Positions 16,320 through 24,695 of a stretch of 64,000 nt of DNA are shown piece after piece. How positions within the stretch are numbered: position 1 is the first letter of the stretch; each line of letters starts with the position of its first letter. This DNA comes from Candidatus Xianfuyuplasma coldseepsis (GTDB lineage Bacteria > Bacillota_I > Bacilli_A > Izemoplasmatales > Izemoplasmataceae). The DNA lies in the NCBI RefSeq assembly GCF_014023125.1, contig NZ_CP048914.1, positions 1,206,698 through 1,270,697 on the forward strand. The letters are read 5' to 3'. The position numbers were made by a program, and so were the translations under genes. The notes beneath the pieces were generated by a model. It made no database searches and had not been told where the DNA came from. It was given only the letters and a program-made list of their open reading frames with translations.

Positions 16320-17544
16320 CGATATTGAACGACAACTATACGAAGAATTTAATAAGCAAAAACCCGACTTATTTCAACAAATATTAGAAGAATGTCCGAA
16401 GATGGAATATCCTCAACAAAAGGCATCCTTCTTTGAACAATTGAAACAAGCACTGTTTTCACGTGGATTCCGATACGCCTTTACCTCCCTTGCCGTACTT
16501 GTTATTTTACTAATGGTTGTCTTTGGATCGAATCCGGCGACACCACAAGCGTACTCAATTCTTGCGATTGAAGCCAACCCTAGTTTGGTGTTGGAACTCA
16601 ATGAGGATAGTACAATATTATCGGTTACCGCTGAGAATCTAGATGCCCAGACCATTTTAGGGGATATGGATCTCGTTGGTGTCGATTCCAATGTTGCAAT
16701 CAATGCGATTATCGGTTCGATGTTAATCAATGGCTACATCAACGATAGTTCCAATTCAATTCTATTATCCATCCAGTGTATTGATGAATCGAAAGAAGAA
16801 GAGTTAATTACGACCTACACGGAGATGGTTCGCAACTTGCTTTCGGGAAGTGCGATTGAGGGATCCATTATATCCCAACGCCTACGTTTTAGCGAAGATG
16901 CTCTAGCTTTATCAGAACAACTTGACATCTCTGAAGCCAAAGCCGAGTTATTACTAGAAATCGCTGAAGTCGATCCTCGTAGTTCTTTAGAAGACTTGGC
17001 TAAGTTGTCGATCAATGATTTAAATTTATTGTTAGAAGCTAAAAACTATGCTCTCGATAATATCCATCACAGTGGTTCTGCAAGTACATTAAGTGTTTTA
17101 ACGATGGAACAAGCATATGACATCGCATTATCACACTATGGATTAGATTCTACTACAATAGTCGAATACGAAATCGAACTGGAACAAGAAGATGGCATGT
17201 TACTGTATGAAATCGAGCTGGAAACCATCTCATCCGACTATGAACTTATCATCAATGCCAAAGATGGAACAATTCTGACCTCAAGCGATAATGAAGAACC
17301 CGTCATTGATGATACGATTCTATCTACAATTGACATTCAAACAATTCTTGGTGAGAAATTAAATCTTAATCCCTCGCTTATGCAAGAGTTTGAAATTGAA
17401 TTGGAATCAGAGAATACAATTGTCTTTTATGACATATCCTTTGAATATGGAGAGAATGAGTACGAACTTGAAGTCGATGCAAGAACCGGAGAAATTTACT
17501 CCAATTCACAAGATGAATCAGGCTATGATTACGATGATGACTAG
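16309..17544 (+). CDS. RsgI-like membrane anti-sigma factor with PepSY domains
   Basis: This 411-residue protein has a cytoplasmic N-terminal segment (1-55), one membrane span (56-73), then an RsgI-like middle domain (about 82-165) with EANPS (Asn90-Pro91), a helical region, and two PepSY-like domains (about 262-320 and 335-405). GGAGGTG lies 7 nt before the ATG at 16309; the ATG at 16303 is too close to it. The gene overlaps the sigma gene by 11 bp. In RsgI proteins the Asn-Pro bond is an autocleavage site that primes regulated proteolysis, so the conserved pair suggests the same mechanism. The cytoplasmic part is not a recognisable zinc anti-sigma domain. Confidence 0.8.
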   Translation: MKRNDIERQLYEEFNKQKPDLFQQILEECPKMEYPQQKASFFEQLKQALFSRGFRYAFTSLAVLVILLMVVFGSNPATPQAYSILAIEANPSLVLELNEDSTILSVTAENLDAQTILGDMDLVGVDSNVAINAIIGSMLINGYINDSSNSILLSIQCIDESKEEELITTYTEMVRNLLSGSAIEGSIISQRLRFSEDALALSEQLDISEAKAELLLEIAEVDPRSSLEDLAKLSINDLNLLLEAKNYALDNIHHSGSASTLSVLTMEQAYDIALSHYGLDSTTIVEYEIELEQEDGMLLYEIELETISSDYELIINAKDGTILTSSDNEEPVIDDTILSTIDIQTILGEKLNLNPSLMQEFEIELESENTIVFYDISFEYGENEYELEVDARTGEIYSNSQDESGYDYDDD

Positions 17545-17577
17545 CGTTTCTTACAGTGTTTTAAAATGAGTATATAT

Positions 17578-17618
17578 AAAAAGAAGTAGAGCCGCAACAT
17601 ACAGCTCTACTTCTTTTT
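17578..17618. terminator. strong convergent terminator
   Basis: AAAAAGAAGTAGAGC and GCTCTACTTCTTTTT form a 15-bp perfect stem between the anti-sigma gene and the minus-strand gene at 17644. Confidence 0.85.
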
Positions 17619-17643
17619 ATTGAGAAAATTATTGGTTCAAGGA

Positions 17644-18009
17644 CTACCATATCCACGCATAGTAGATAATCGTACTATTGATTATAAAACTAATGATAAG
17701 CAAAAACTGATCAAATGGTTTATAAGTGAAAAAACCTAATAAATTAAATATAAAAAACACAGAACTCATAACAACACTAATCCATTTTGTATAAGGATAT
17801 GAAACAAACAACGATAGAAGAATCATAACAATAGGTATAACCATAATTAGTGCGGATAGTATCCACATTCTTCCAGGAACCTCTTTGCCATCAATTTCTC
17901 CGGGGACAAATTCACCCGCAAAAATCCGCAAAACATCTCCCAAAAGATACGTCAACATTAGTGCTCCCCATAAAATAGCTAAGACAAACTGCTCCACTAG
18001 TATTTCCAT
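17644..18009 (-). CDS. small integral membrane protein, DUF6326-like
   Basis: This 121-residue protein has four membrane segments (about residues 5-27, 47-68, 75-95, 100-118). The first loop (YLLGDVLRIFAGEFVPGE) resembles the DUF6326 group of small bacterial membrane proteins, whose function is unknown. AAAGGTGG lies just before the ATG at 18009. It has no operon partner; the neighbours are the anti-sigma gene (convergent) and a c-di-GMP gene upstream on the same strand. Confidence 0.6.
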   Translation of the reverse strand: MEILVEQFVLAILWGALMLTYLLGDVLRIFAGEFVPGEIDGKEVPGRMWILSALIMVIPIVMILLSLFVSYPYTKWISVVMSSVFFIFNLLGFFTYKPFDQFLLIISFIINSTIIYYAWIW

Positions 18010-18156
18010 AAGTACCACCTTTCGGGTTCGTAGTTGGTAGGTCGATGAAATTGAATAAGATAGTGGTGTTAAACCATTGTATTATTGACATAGATAACAA
18101 CCATAAACGGTTGATTGATTTACGGGGGGATAGTGAGTTCTTATACTAAAGGGGGT

Positions 18157-19410
18157 TTAATCTTGACTTGAAATGTTTCCTTGGATAGTTGTAAATATAT
18201 CAACGAGTTCCGGATCAAATTGAAGCCCTTTATTGCGAATGATTTCCTCCAAAGCTTCCTCTTTGGAGATGGCTTTGCGGTATATCCGATCGTTTGTCAT
18301 GGCATCAAACGCATCAGCAATAGCAAGTATTCGTGATTGGATTGGGATATCTTTTTTAGCAATTCCACGAGGATAGCCTTGTCCATCCCATCGCTCATGA
18401 TGAGTAAAAATATAATTCGCGATGGATTGTAGTTGTGCGGTGGATTTTGCAATGCGATATCCAATTGCTGAATGTTGTTTAATTTTCGCATATTCTAGTG
18501 GAGTAAGAGAACCGGATTTACGTAGAATATGATCTTCGATACCAACCTTTCCGATGTCATGTAACAACGCAAATAAGATCATTTCATCTATTGCGGCACG
18601 GTCCATATGTAGAGCGATGGCCATTTGTTCACAGAGTTCGGAGATGCGTTGTGCATGGAGTTCGGTTTCATCGCTGTGTTCATATAGTGTCGAAAGCAAT
18701 GAAGTAATCAACGCGTTACTCGCTGATGTCGATTGAAGGAGTTTATTTTTTAAGAGCATTTCTTCAGCATGTGTTAGTGCTTCGTATATCGAGCTGTATT
18801 CACTTTTTGTAGCAATACCGGTGGAAAGCGTTACATTAATGCGGTATTTTGTAGTGCTCTCCATCGCTGTTTTAATCTTGTCCAATTGGTTGTTGATTTT
18901 GGTCAAATCACGTCCATCAAATACAATACAGAATTCATCTCCACCAATGCGGTAAGTGCTGGAAGGATAGGATATATTTTTTAGTTGTGCAGCGTATGTT
19001 TGAATGACTTCATCACCAATGGTTGAGCCGTATGCTTCATTGATTAACCGTAAACCATTGATATCGGTGACCACCAGAGTATATTCATGTTGTGTATTAT
19101 TGTAGGTATCTAAATCCTCACTAAACACCGTGCGATTATACAATGTTGTAAGTGCATCGTGACGTGACATCGCGCGATAACTAAGTTGGGCCTCTTTTAA
19201 TAGAACGATTTCGTGATGGACCAAGAAATAGATGATGATGGCAGAAATAATGATGAAGAATGTACCTTTGATCGTACTGTAGACTTGATACGGTTCTACA
19301 TCACTAAAGATGGTTAACAACAGTAAGTCCGATAAAAAAATCCAGGCAGAACTAAAGATGAAATAAATAAGTGCGACGCGGAATGCGGATCGAAATTTAA
19401 GATTTTGGAT
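18157..19410 (-). CDS. membrane GGDEF-HD-GYP protein; probable non-ATG start
   Basis: It has GGDEF (about residues 85-240 of the extended protein, RIGGDEF intact) and HD-GYP (about 250-410, LLHDIGKVG and HHERWDGQGYP). The first usable TTG (19320) would cut off half of the membrane region. The frame stays open upstream and encodes a convincing first membrane span (FRVALIYFIFSSAWIFLSD) typical of this sensor type, but has no ATG, GTG or TTG before 19320. AGGTGA (19420-19415) stands just before ATT (19413) and ATC (19410), which are the only likely starts. A single-base error in the sequence is the main alternative. Confidence 0.8.
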   Translation of the reverse strand: MQNLKFRSAFRVALIYFIFSSAWIFLSDLLLLTIFSDVEPYQVYSTIKGTFFIIISAIIIYFLVHHEIVLLKEAQLSYRAMSRHDALTTLYNRTVFSEDLDTYNNTQHEYTLVVTDINGLRLINEAYGSTIGDEVIQTYAAQLKNISYPSSTYRIGGDEFCIVFDGRDLTKINNQLDKIKTAMESTTKYRINVTLSTGIATKSEYSSIYEALTHAEEMLLKNKLLQSTSASNALITSLLSTLYEHSDETELHAQRISELCEQMAIALHMDRAAIDEMILFALLHDIGKVGIEDHILRKSGSLTPLEYAKIKQHSAIGYRIAKSTAQLQSIANYIFTHHERWDGQGYPRGIAKKDIPIQSRILAIADAFDAMTNDRIYRKAISKEEALEEIIRNKGLQFDPELVDIFTTIQGNISSQD

Positions 19411-19556
19411 AATATCACCTGATTTCTCATTATAATTTAATTATATCACACGAAAGTTTTGTACACTATAGTAACACTATAATATGGAAATATATTAATT
19501 GTTTCGTGATGAATAGATGAAATGATATAATAGGTAAGATAAGGAAGAGTGATTTG

Positions 19557-20972
19557 ATGGAGAAGAGTTGGAAAATATCGTTATTAGTTAGTTTCATTGT
19601 GTTGATTGGTTCAATCATTACATCTTTTATCACGTTCCAATCCTATAGCAATATTCTAAAGAGTAGTACTAGAAGCATCTCAGAGCTGTCGGCAATGAAT
19701 GTGTATAGTGAAATCAATAACGAACTCACCAAACCGATTTATGTTTCACTGACAATGTCAGAAGATACGTTTGTCAAAGAGTGGTTAACTCGTGAAGACA
19801 CGATGACAGAAGATGAAATAACCGACTACTTAATGGGTTTACACAATCGTTATGGATATAGCTCGGTCTTCTTAGTGTCGACGCAAACCCAGAAATATTA
19901 TCATTATAATGGCGTTCAGAAAGTGGTATCACAGAGTGATCCACACGATGTCTGGTATTATGATTTTCTCGATCAAGATAATGAGTATGATATCGATGTT
20001 GACAGTGATGAAGTTACCGGAGATCTTACGATTTTTATCAACGTCAAAATGGTCGACGAAGACGATCAGGTTACGGCCGTAGTTGGTGTTGGTCTGGAAA
20101 TGGATTATATCACAGAACTTCTCCAAGATTTTGAAGATAATTATGAGTTAACCGTATATCTTACAGATTTAGAAGGATTGGTTCAATCCAGTACAACCAT
20201 CAACAATATTGAGCAGCTGAATTTGTTTGATGAACTGGGAAGTGAACTAAAGAATGATATCACATCGAACCAAGAAGAACTCGTAACCGTTAGCAAAAAC
20301 AATGGAGCAATGTATGTAAATTCTCGCTACATTGATGAACTCCATTGGTACTTAGTCGTCACCAAAGATACAAATGTGTTAGCCCATTTTTTCCTCGATT
20401 ATTTATATGCATCAATCATTATGATTGTTATCGTATTGATGATTGTCGTTAATATTGTTCGATTATCCGCAAATTTATATCAGAATAGGGTCTTTACTAT
20501 CGCCAAAACCGACTATTTAACGTTGTTGTTAAATCGGCGTGGTTTTGACAAAGAAATGCAGGAGTTTGATTCGTCCGTCGCAGAAGCCATGATATTCACA
20601 ATCGATATTGATCGGTTTAAATCGATTAACGATCGTTTTGGTCATGCCGTTGGTGATGTTGTTCTTCGTCGCGTTGCGAATATCATCAATAACGAAGTAC
20701 AACAATATGGAAAACTATCTCGATGGGGTGGCGATGAGTTCACTGGATTCATGATTGGAAAACGCTCGGTAGTAGTGGATATATTGTTTCATGTTCTTGA
20801 ACTTATTAATAACGATGACATGCTCCAAGAAAAAGGAGTATCCATTTCCATTGGATATACCTACTCCGATTTTACAGATAGTTTGGATACTGTCCTAGAA
20901 CGAGCAGACAAGTATCTTTACAAGGCCAAAGAACTCGGTGGCAATCAGATCATCGGAGATGAGGATTTATAG
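19557..20972 (+). CDS. diguanylate cyclase with dCache-like extracellular sensor
   Basis: This 471-residue protein has a membrane span at about 8-28, an extracellular double-Cache-like domain (about 35-275), a second span (about 280-300) and a GGDEF domain (about 320-470) with RWGGDEF. The Cache region includes the typical YY/W-rich ligand-binding segment (KYYHYNG, DPHDVWYYDF). It should make c-di-GMP in response to an external small molecule. AAGGAAGAG is located before the ATG. The disrupted gene at 20983 begins 10 nt after its stop, so the two were probably an operon. Confidence 0.9.
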   Translation: MEKSWKISLLVSFIVLIGSIITSFITFQSYSNILKSSTRSISELSAMNVYSEINNELTKPIYVSLTMSEDTFVKEWLTREDTMTEDEITDYLMGLHNRYGYSSVFLVSTQTQKYYHYNGVQKVVSQSDPHDVWYYDFLDQDNEYDIDVDSDEVTGDLTIFINVKMVDEDDQVTAVVGVGLEMDYITELLQDFEDNYELTVYLTDLEGLVQSSTTINNIEQLNLFDELGSELKNDITSNQEELVTVSKNNGAMYVNSRYIDELHWYLVVTKDTNVLAHFFLDYLYASIIMIVIVLMIVVNIVRLSANLYQNRVFTIAKTDYLTLLLNRRGFDKEMQEFDSSVAEAMIFTIDIDRFKSINDRFGHAVGDVVLRRVANIINNEVQQYGKLSRWGGDEFTGFMIGKRSVVVDILFHVLELINNDDMLQEKGVSISIGYTYSDFTDSLDTVLERADKYLYKAKELGGNQIIGDEDL

Positions 20973-21292
20973 GAGGATATATATGGATCATATTGTCTAT
21001 TTGGATTACAAATCTGAAGAACTGAATCATTTAATAGATGGTACAAAAGACATTATTTTGCGTGGGGCAACTGGGCGTAAGCTCCCTTATGGACGTGTCG
21101 CAATTGATGATACATTGTATTTTGTCAATAACAATGGTGAAGGATTGATAAAAGCGAAAGCAGTTGTACAAGAGGTGTACTTTTCGGACAAACTTACTAC
21201 TGACGAATCAAACGCAATGGTTGATGGGATTAGCCATCGTATCAAATTAAACAACAAAGCTTTGGTTCGATTCAGAGGTAAGAGATATTTAT

Positions 21293-21614
21293 CGTTTCAT
21301 ATATAGAAGACTCCTTCTTCAAGCAAATTTTCGAAAATTTGGTAAGTGGGAGATGAATATATATCATTTCTGGTGCAGAAATGCTTTGCATTTTCGAAAA
21401 TATTGCGTTTTCTGCATTTTGCCACTTCTACAACAATATGATAGTATGCAAGTAGGTAAATAGTAGAAGGGAGTAAAAACAGAAAACAAAAGAATAGATA
21501 TTACATAGAGGATGGGACAACCTTGATAGCTCGATTGATTTGCGCGCGATAGTGCGCATTACCCGAGAAGCCCCTACTTCAACAATACCTATTGTAAGTA
21601 GTGGGAGTGTTCAC
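21293..21614 (+). mobile_element. 322-bp IS200/IS605-like non-autonomous element, copy 2
   Basis: Identical in all bases to copy 1 (11393-11714) and in the same orientation. It is preceded by the same TTTAT (21288-21292) but the flanks otherwise differ, which fixes the ends. It interrupts the gene at 20983. The identity indicates recent movement. Features are as for copy 1: left palindrome, right-end hairpin ending GTGTTCAC, no coding capacity. Confidence 0.7.
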
Positions 21615-21634
21615 CAATAATCACAATAAAAGAC
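21454..21634 (+). ncRNA. putative omega/reRNA-like transcript, copy 2
   Basis: Same scaffold as copy 1, with the possible internal promoter at 21419-21447. The adjacent flank that would act as guide starts CAATAATCACAATAAA, which with the preceding TTTAT matches the empty form of this locus. The 3' end is an estimate. Confidence 0.35.
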
Positions 21635-21730
21635 GTTCAACAAGTACATGCTTTTTCGTTTGACAAAAGTGCATTCTCTAATATGGATGATTGGCTTCCA
21701 GTAAGATCGATTGATGATGTGAAATGATAG

Positions 21731-21749
21731 AGCCCTTAGGGGCTTTTTT
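21731..21749 (+). terminator. terminator after the disrupted gene
   Basis: AGCCC-TTAG-GGGCT followed by TTTTT, a few bases after the restored stop codon. It supports the idea that the distal gene fragment was the true 3' end of the operon. Confidence 0.75.
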
Positions 21750-21790
21750 GTTTGCACGCATCTTCTGTATAGTTAATTTCTTTTTTTCTA

Positions 21791-21840
21791 TTGACAATTG
21801 GAAAACCATGAGTGTATACTGTGTATGTACGATATACACA
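21791..21840 (+). promoter_or_regulatory. ABC operon promoter with probable GntR operator
   Basis: TTGACA (21791-21796) and TATACT (21815-21820) are 18 nt apart. TGTGTAT (21820-21826) and ATACACA (21834-21840) form a 7-bp inverted repeat at the predicted start site, a good site for the YtrA-type GntR regulator encoded as the third gene of the operon. Confidence 0.65.
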
Positions 21841-21854
21841 GAAGGAGAACCCAT

Positions 21855-22703
21855 ATGAACAGTCTAGAAATTTCCAATCTACGAAAAGAATATAAAACCT
21901 TTACCTTGAATAATGTTAGTTTTTCCATTCCCAAAGGATACATCATGGGATTCATCGGTGAAAATGGGGCCGGGAAAACGACCACAATTAAATCAATGTT
22001 GAATCTTGTGAAGCGGGACGGTGGGGATGTCACCATCTTAGGAAAAGATATCGATATCCATGAAATGGAGATTAAATCGAGCATTGGGTATGTATCGGGT
22101 GAATTATTCTATCCCAAGAAAACCTTGAATCAAGTAACCAATGTCTACAAACGGTTCTATCCGAATTGGGACGAAGCACTCTATCAATCCTACCTTGACA
22201 CGTTCCATTTAGACCCCAGTAAAAAGATTGATGAGTTGTCCAAAGGGATGCAATTAAAATATGCGATATCCCTTGCCTTATCCCACCACGCGGAACTATT
22301 GATCTTGGATGAACCCACCAGTGGACTTGATCCCGTTGCCCGGGATAACTTATTAGAAGTCTTCCAAAGCATTGTTGAAAATGAAGAAACGAGTATTCTC
22401 TTTTCCACCCATATTACAAGTGATCTCGATAAATGTGCCGATTATATTACCTTTATCAAAAATGGATCAATCATTGATTCTTGTACCAAGGATGATATGA
22501 TTGACAAATATCGATTTGTTGGCGGAACAAAAGAAGAACTGCAACAAATCAAAGATCGCTTAATATCCTACCGTGAAAACGCCTTTGGCTTTAACGGATT
22601 AATCAAAACAAAAGACGTCGCAACAACCGACACTTGTAAAATTGGACAACCAAGCCTGGATGATATTATGATTTTCCATGCAAATGAGGGGGGACAATTA
22701 TGA
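21855..22703 (+). CDS. ABC transporter ATP-binding protein (YtrB-like)
   Basis: This 282-residue protein has Walker A GENGAGKTTT, signature LSKGMQL and Walker B LLILDEPTSGLDP with the D-loop and a switch His (STHI). AAGGAG is located before the ATG at 21855. It overlaps the permease gene by 4 bp, which in turn overlaps the GntR gene by 4 bp. This arrangement (ATPase, small ABC-2 permease, GntR/YtrA) is a known Firmicutes module for envelope-stress or peptide resistance. Confidence 0.9.
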   Translation: MNSLEISNLRKEYKTFTLNNVSFSIPKGYIMGFIGENGAGKTTTIKSMLNLVKRDGGDVTILGKDIDIHEMEIKSSIGYVSGELFYPKKTLNQVTNVYKRFYPNWDEALYQSYLDTFHLDPSKKIDELSKGMQLKYAISLALSHHAELLILDEPTSGLDPVARDNLLEVFQSIVENEETSILFSTHITSDLDKCADYITFIKNGSIIDSCTKDDMIDKYRFVGGTKEELQQIKDRLISYRENAFGFNGLIKTKDVATTDTCKIGQPSLDDIMIFHANEGGQL

Positions 22704-23338
22704 AACCACTTATCTACAAAGAATTAACCTTATCAATTCATAAATTCTTTTTCCTATTACCGTTATTACTTGCGGCATTAATGTTGATCCCAAACTGGAT
22801 TTTCATGTTAGTATTTATGTATTTCTTTTGGATTTCCATCCCGCAAATCTATTCGGCATACCTCGCCAACGGTGATTATAACTTCACCTCAGTATTACCA
22901 ATTAAACGCGATGACATTGTAACCTCCAAAGCCTATGCACTATTTATCTTAGAAGGCGTCCATATTGCCTTTGCCGTGATCTTTGGAATCCTCCACAATA
23001 TCCTGTATGGCCAGTTCAATCTATTTATGGATATCAATCTTGCCTTTTTTGGGGTTGTTATTCTCTTATACGGATTGTTTAATGTCATCTTTCTACCGGC
23101 CTATTTTAAAACCGCACACCACTTTGGGTTACCAACCATCTATGCGGTTGTTGCTACCCTTGTCTATGGTTTTATCTTTGAATACGGTGCGATTAAGTTC
23201 CAATGGATGCGCGATGTTTTTGAAGGTACCCTTGCATCTCAAATCACTCCCTTCCTAATCACTACTGTCCTCGGTGTTGTAATTAGTATTTTCGCAATCA
23301 AACGTTCCCAACATAACTTCGCGGACATTGATTTATGA
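22700..23338 (+). CDS. ABC-2 type permease
   Basis: This 212-residue protein has six membrane segments and resembles the ABC2_membrane_5 permeases that pair with YtrB-like ATPases. Its ATG overlaps the ATPase stop codon and its own stop overlaps the regulator start. The exported substrate is unknown; related systems respond to cell-envelope-active peptides. Confidence 0.8.
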   Translation: MKPLIYKELTLSIHKFFFLLPLLLAALMLIPNWIFMLVFMYFFWISIPQIYSAYLANGDYNFTSVLPIKRDDIVTSKAYALFILEGVHIAFAVIFGILHNILYGQFNLFMDINLAFFGVVILLYGLFNVIFLPAYFKTAHHFGLPTIYAVVATLVYGFIFEYGAIKFQWMRDVFEGTLASQITPFLITTVLGVVISIFAIKRSQHNFADIDL

Positions 23339-23718
23339 AAAACATCATTGTTCGGAATACCTCACAAACACCGATTTACCAACAGCTCTACGAACAAATA
23401 TCTTCCCAAATTATCAATGGTGATATCGCCGGAGATGAAGTCCTTCCATCAATGCGTACCATTGCAAAAGAATTACGCGTTAGCATTATAACCATTAAAA
23501 AGACATGGGAACTACTGGAACAAGGTGGCTTTATCTACACGGTAAAAGGAAAAGGATCTTACGTGAAAGAAAACTCGCAACAAAAACTGAAAGAAAAAAA
23601 GATTGACGCCGTCAAATCATTACTCCAAGACTCGCTTGTGACATGTAAAGAATACGGTCTTAGTACCACAGAGTTGATCGCTATCGTTACAACAATGTAT
23701 GATAACATTGATGATTAG
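23335..23718 (+). CDS. GntR-family (YtrA subfamily) regulator
   Basis: This 127-residue protein has the short form of GntR: a winged helix (about residues 10-75) with PIYQQLYEQISSQIINGDI and LPSMRTIAKELRVSIITIKKTWELLEQGG, followed by a short C-terminal helical region of about 45 residues, as in YtrA proteins. It is the last gene of the ABC operon and probably represses it through the inverted repeat at 21820-21840. Confidence 0.9.
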   Translation: MKNIIVRNTSQTPIYQQLYEQISSQIINGDIAGDEVLPSMRTIAKELRVSIITIKKTWELLEQGGFIYTVKGKGSYVKENSQQKLKEKKIDAVKSLLQDSLVTCKEYGLSTTELIAIVTTMYDNIDD

Positions 23719-23741
23719 AATAGATATTCTTCCTATTACAT

Positions 23742-23770
23742 AAAGCACTATCCGCCCGATAGTGCTTTTC
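23742..23770 (+). terminator. terminator of the ABC/GntR operon
   Basis: AAAGCACTAT-CCGCCCG-ATAGTGCTTT followed by T-rich sequence, 23 nt after the stop. Confidence 0.75.
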
Positions 23771-23809
23771 GTTTGCTATAATAAAGGTAGATAACACAAG
23801 GAGGAACGT

Positions 23810-24178
23810 ATGGAACTAGGTGCATTTTCAATTAGTTTAACCGTTAAGGATTTACAAGTATCGTATGAATTTTATCGGAAACTAGGGTTTACCAAACTTG
23901 GTGGCGATATCGAGTACAACTATCTAATACTCAAAAACGGTGATGCCGTGATTGGACTATTCCAAGGGATGTTTGAGAAGAACATATTAACCTTTAATCC
24001 GGGATGGAATACCAATGCCGAAGAAGTAAATCCATTTACGGATGTTCGCCAAATTGAACAGGAACTTCAATCAAAAGGAATCCAATTAATCGAAACAACA
24101 ACGACTACGGAAGGTATAGGACATATTACTTTAGTGGACCCCGATGGCAACCCGATCTTGATTGATCAACATCGGTAA
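23810..24178 (+). CDS. VOC (glyoxalase/bleomycin-resistance) family protein
   Basis: This 122-residue protein has the VOC fold pattern: [21 protein letters not shown] at the N-terminus and [18 protein letters not shown] at the C-terminus. AAGGAGG lies before the ATG, with TATAAT a short way upstream. VOC proteins bind divalent metals or small hydrophobic compounds; the substrate cannot be determined. The next VOC gene begins 12 nt later, so the two form an operon. Confidence 0.75.
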   Translation: MELGAFSISLTVKDLQVSYEFYRKLGFTKLGGDIEYNYLILKNGDAVIGLFQGMFEKNILTFNPGWNTNAEEVNPFTDVRQIEQELQSKGIQLIETTTTTEGIGHITLVDPDGNPILIDQHR

Positions 24179-24190
24179 AGGAGAGATTTC

Positions 24191-24589
24191 ATGAGTCGTG
24201 TATTCCCATTTATTAGCGTCGATGGTGCCAAAGACGCCATCGAATTATACAAACAAGCATTCAACGCTGAAGTTGTTGGTGAGATAACCACCTATGAAGA
24301 GTTTTTCCCCGATCATCCCGATAAGGACAATATCGCGCATGCGGCATTATCGATTGGTGGTAGTCCTCTATTTATCGGGGACGCCAAAGATCAACCCTAT
24401 AAAGATCAAGTACGAGTGACTGTCAACGTTGAACTCCCGACGATAGAGAGCGTTCAGAAGTCGTTCTCTGTTTTACAGAAAGAAGCTCGTGAAGTATTTT
24501 ATGAACCCTGTGATGTCGGTTGGAGTGAACTAGGCTACTCGTTACGAGATCAATATGGTATTTTGTGGATGGTGTATTATCGAAAATAA
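24191..24589 (+). CDS. VOC/PhnB-like protein
   Basis: This 132-residue protein starts FPFISVDGAKDAIELYKQAF, typical of the PhnB-like (3-demethylubiquinone methyltransferase-like) group of VOC proteins, and ends with RDQYGILWMV. It is 12 nt from the preceding VOC gene. The function is not established for this group. Confidence 0.75.
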   Translation: MSRVFPFISVDGAKDAIELYKQAFNAEVVGEITTYEEFFPDHPDKDNIAHAALSIGGSPLFIGDAKDQPYKDQVRVTVNVELPTIESVQKSFSVLQKEAREVFYEPCDVGWSELGYSLRDQYGILWMVYYRK

Positions 24590-24593
24590 GACA

Positions 24594-24624
24594 AAAGAGT
24601 TGATTCAATATCAACTCTTTTTTT
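24594..24624 (+). terminator. terminator of the VOC operon
   Basis: AAAGAGTTGAT and ATCAACTCTTT form an 11-bp stem followed by TTTTT. Confidence 0.8.
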
Positions 24625-24695
24625 GTACTCGTAATCAATGTAAAGTGTGTTATAATTAACATAAATTAAGCAATGCAAAGGGAGGGATGAATCCT

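Larger units (their letters stand above)
20983..21727 (+). pseudogene. ASCH/PUA-like gene split by element copy 2
   Basis: AGGAGG just after the preceding stop serves the ATG at 20983. The frame runs 103 codons to 21291, then enters the 322-bp element and stops at a TAG there (21304-21306). If 21293-21614 is removed, TTA T joins CA ATA ATC and the frame continues for 36 more codons to TGA at 21727, giving a 140-residue protein. Its layout (LRGATGRKLPYGRVAIDD, then alternating strands) resembles ASCH/PUA-like RNA-binding folds; I am not certain. The truncated 107-residue form may still be made, and precise excision or splicing would restore the gene. Confidence 0.75.
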
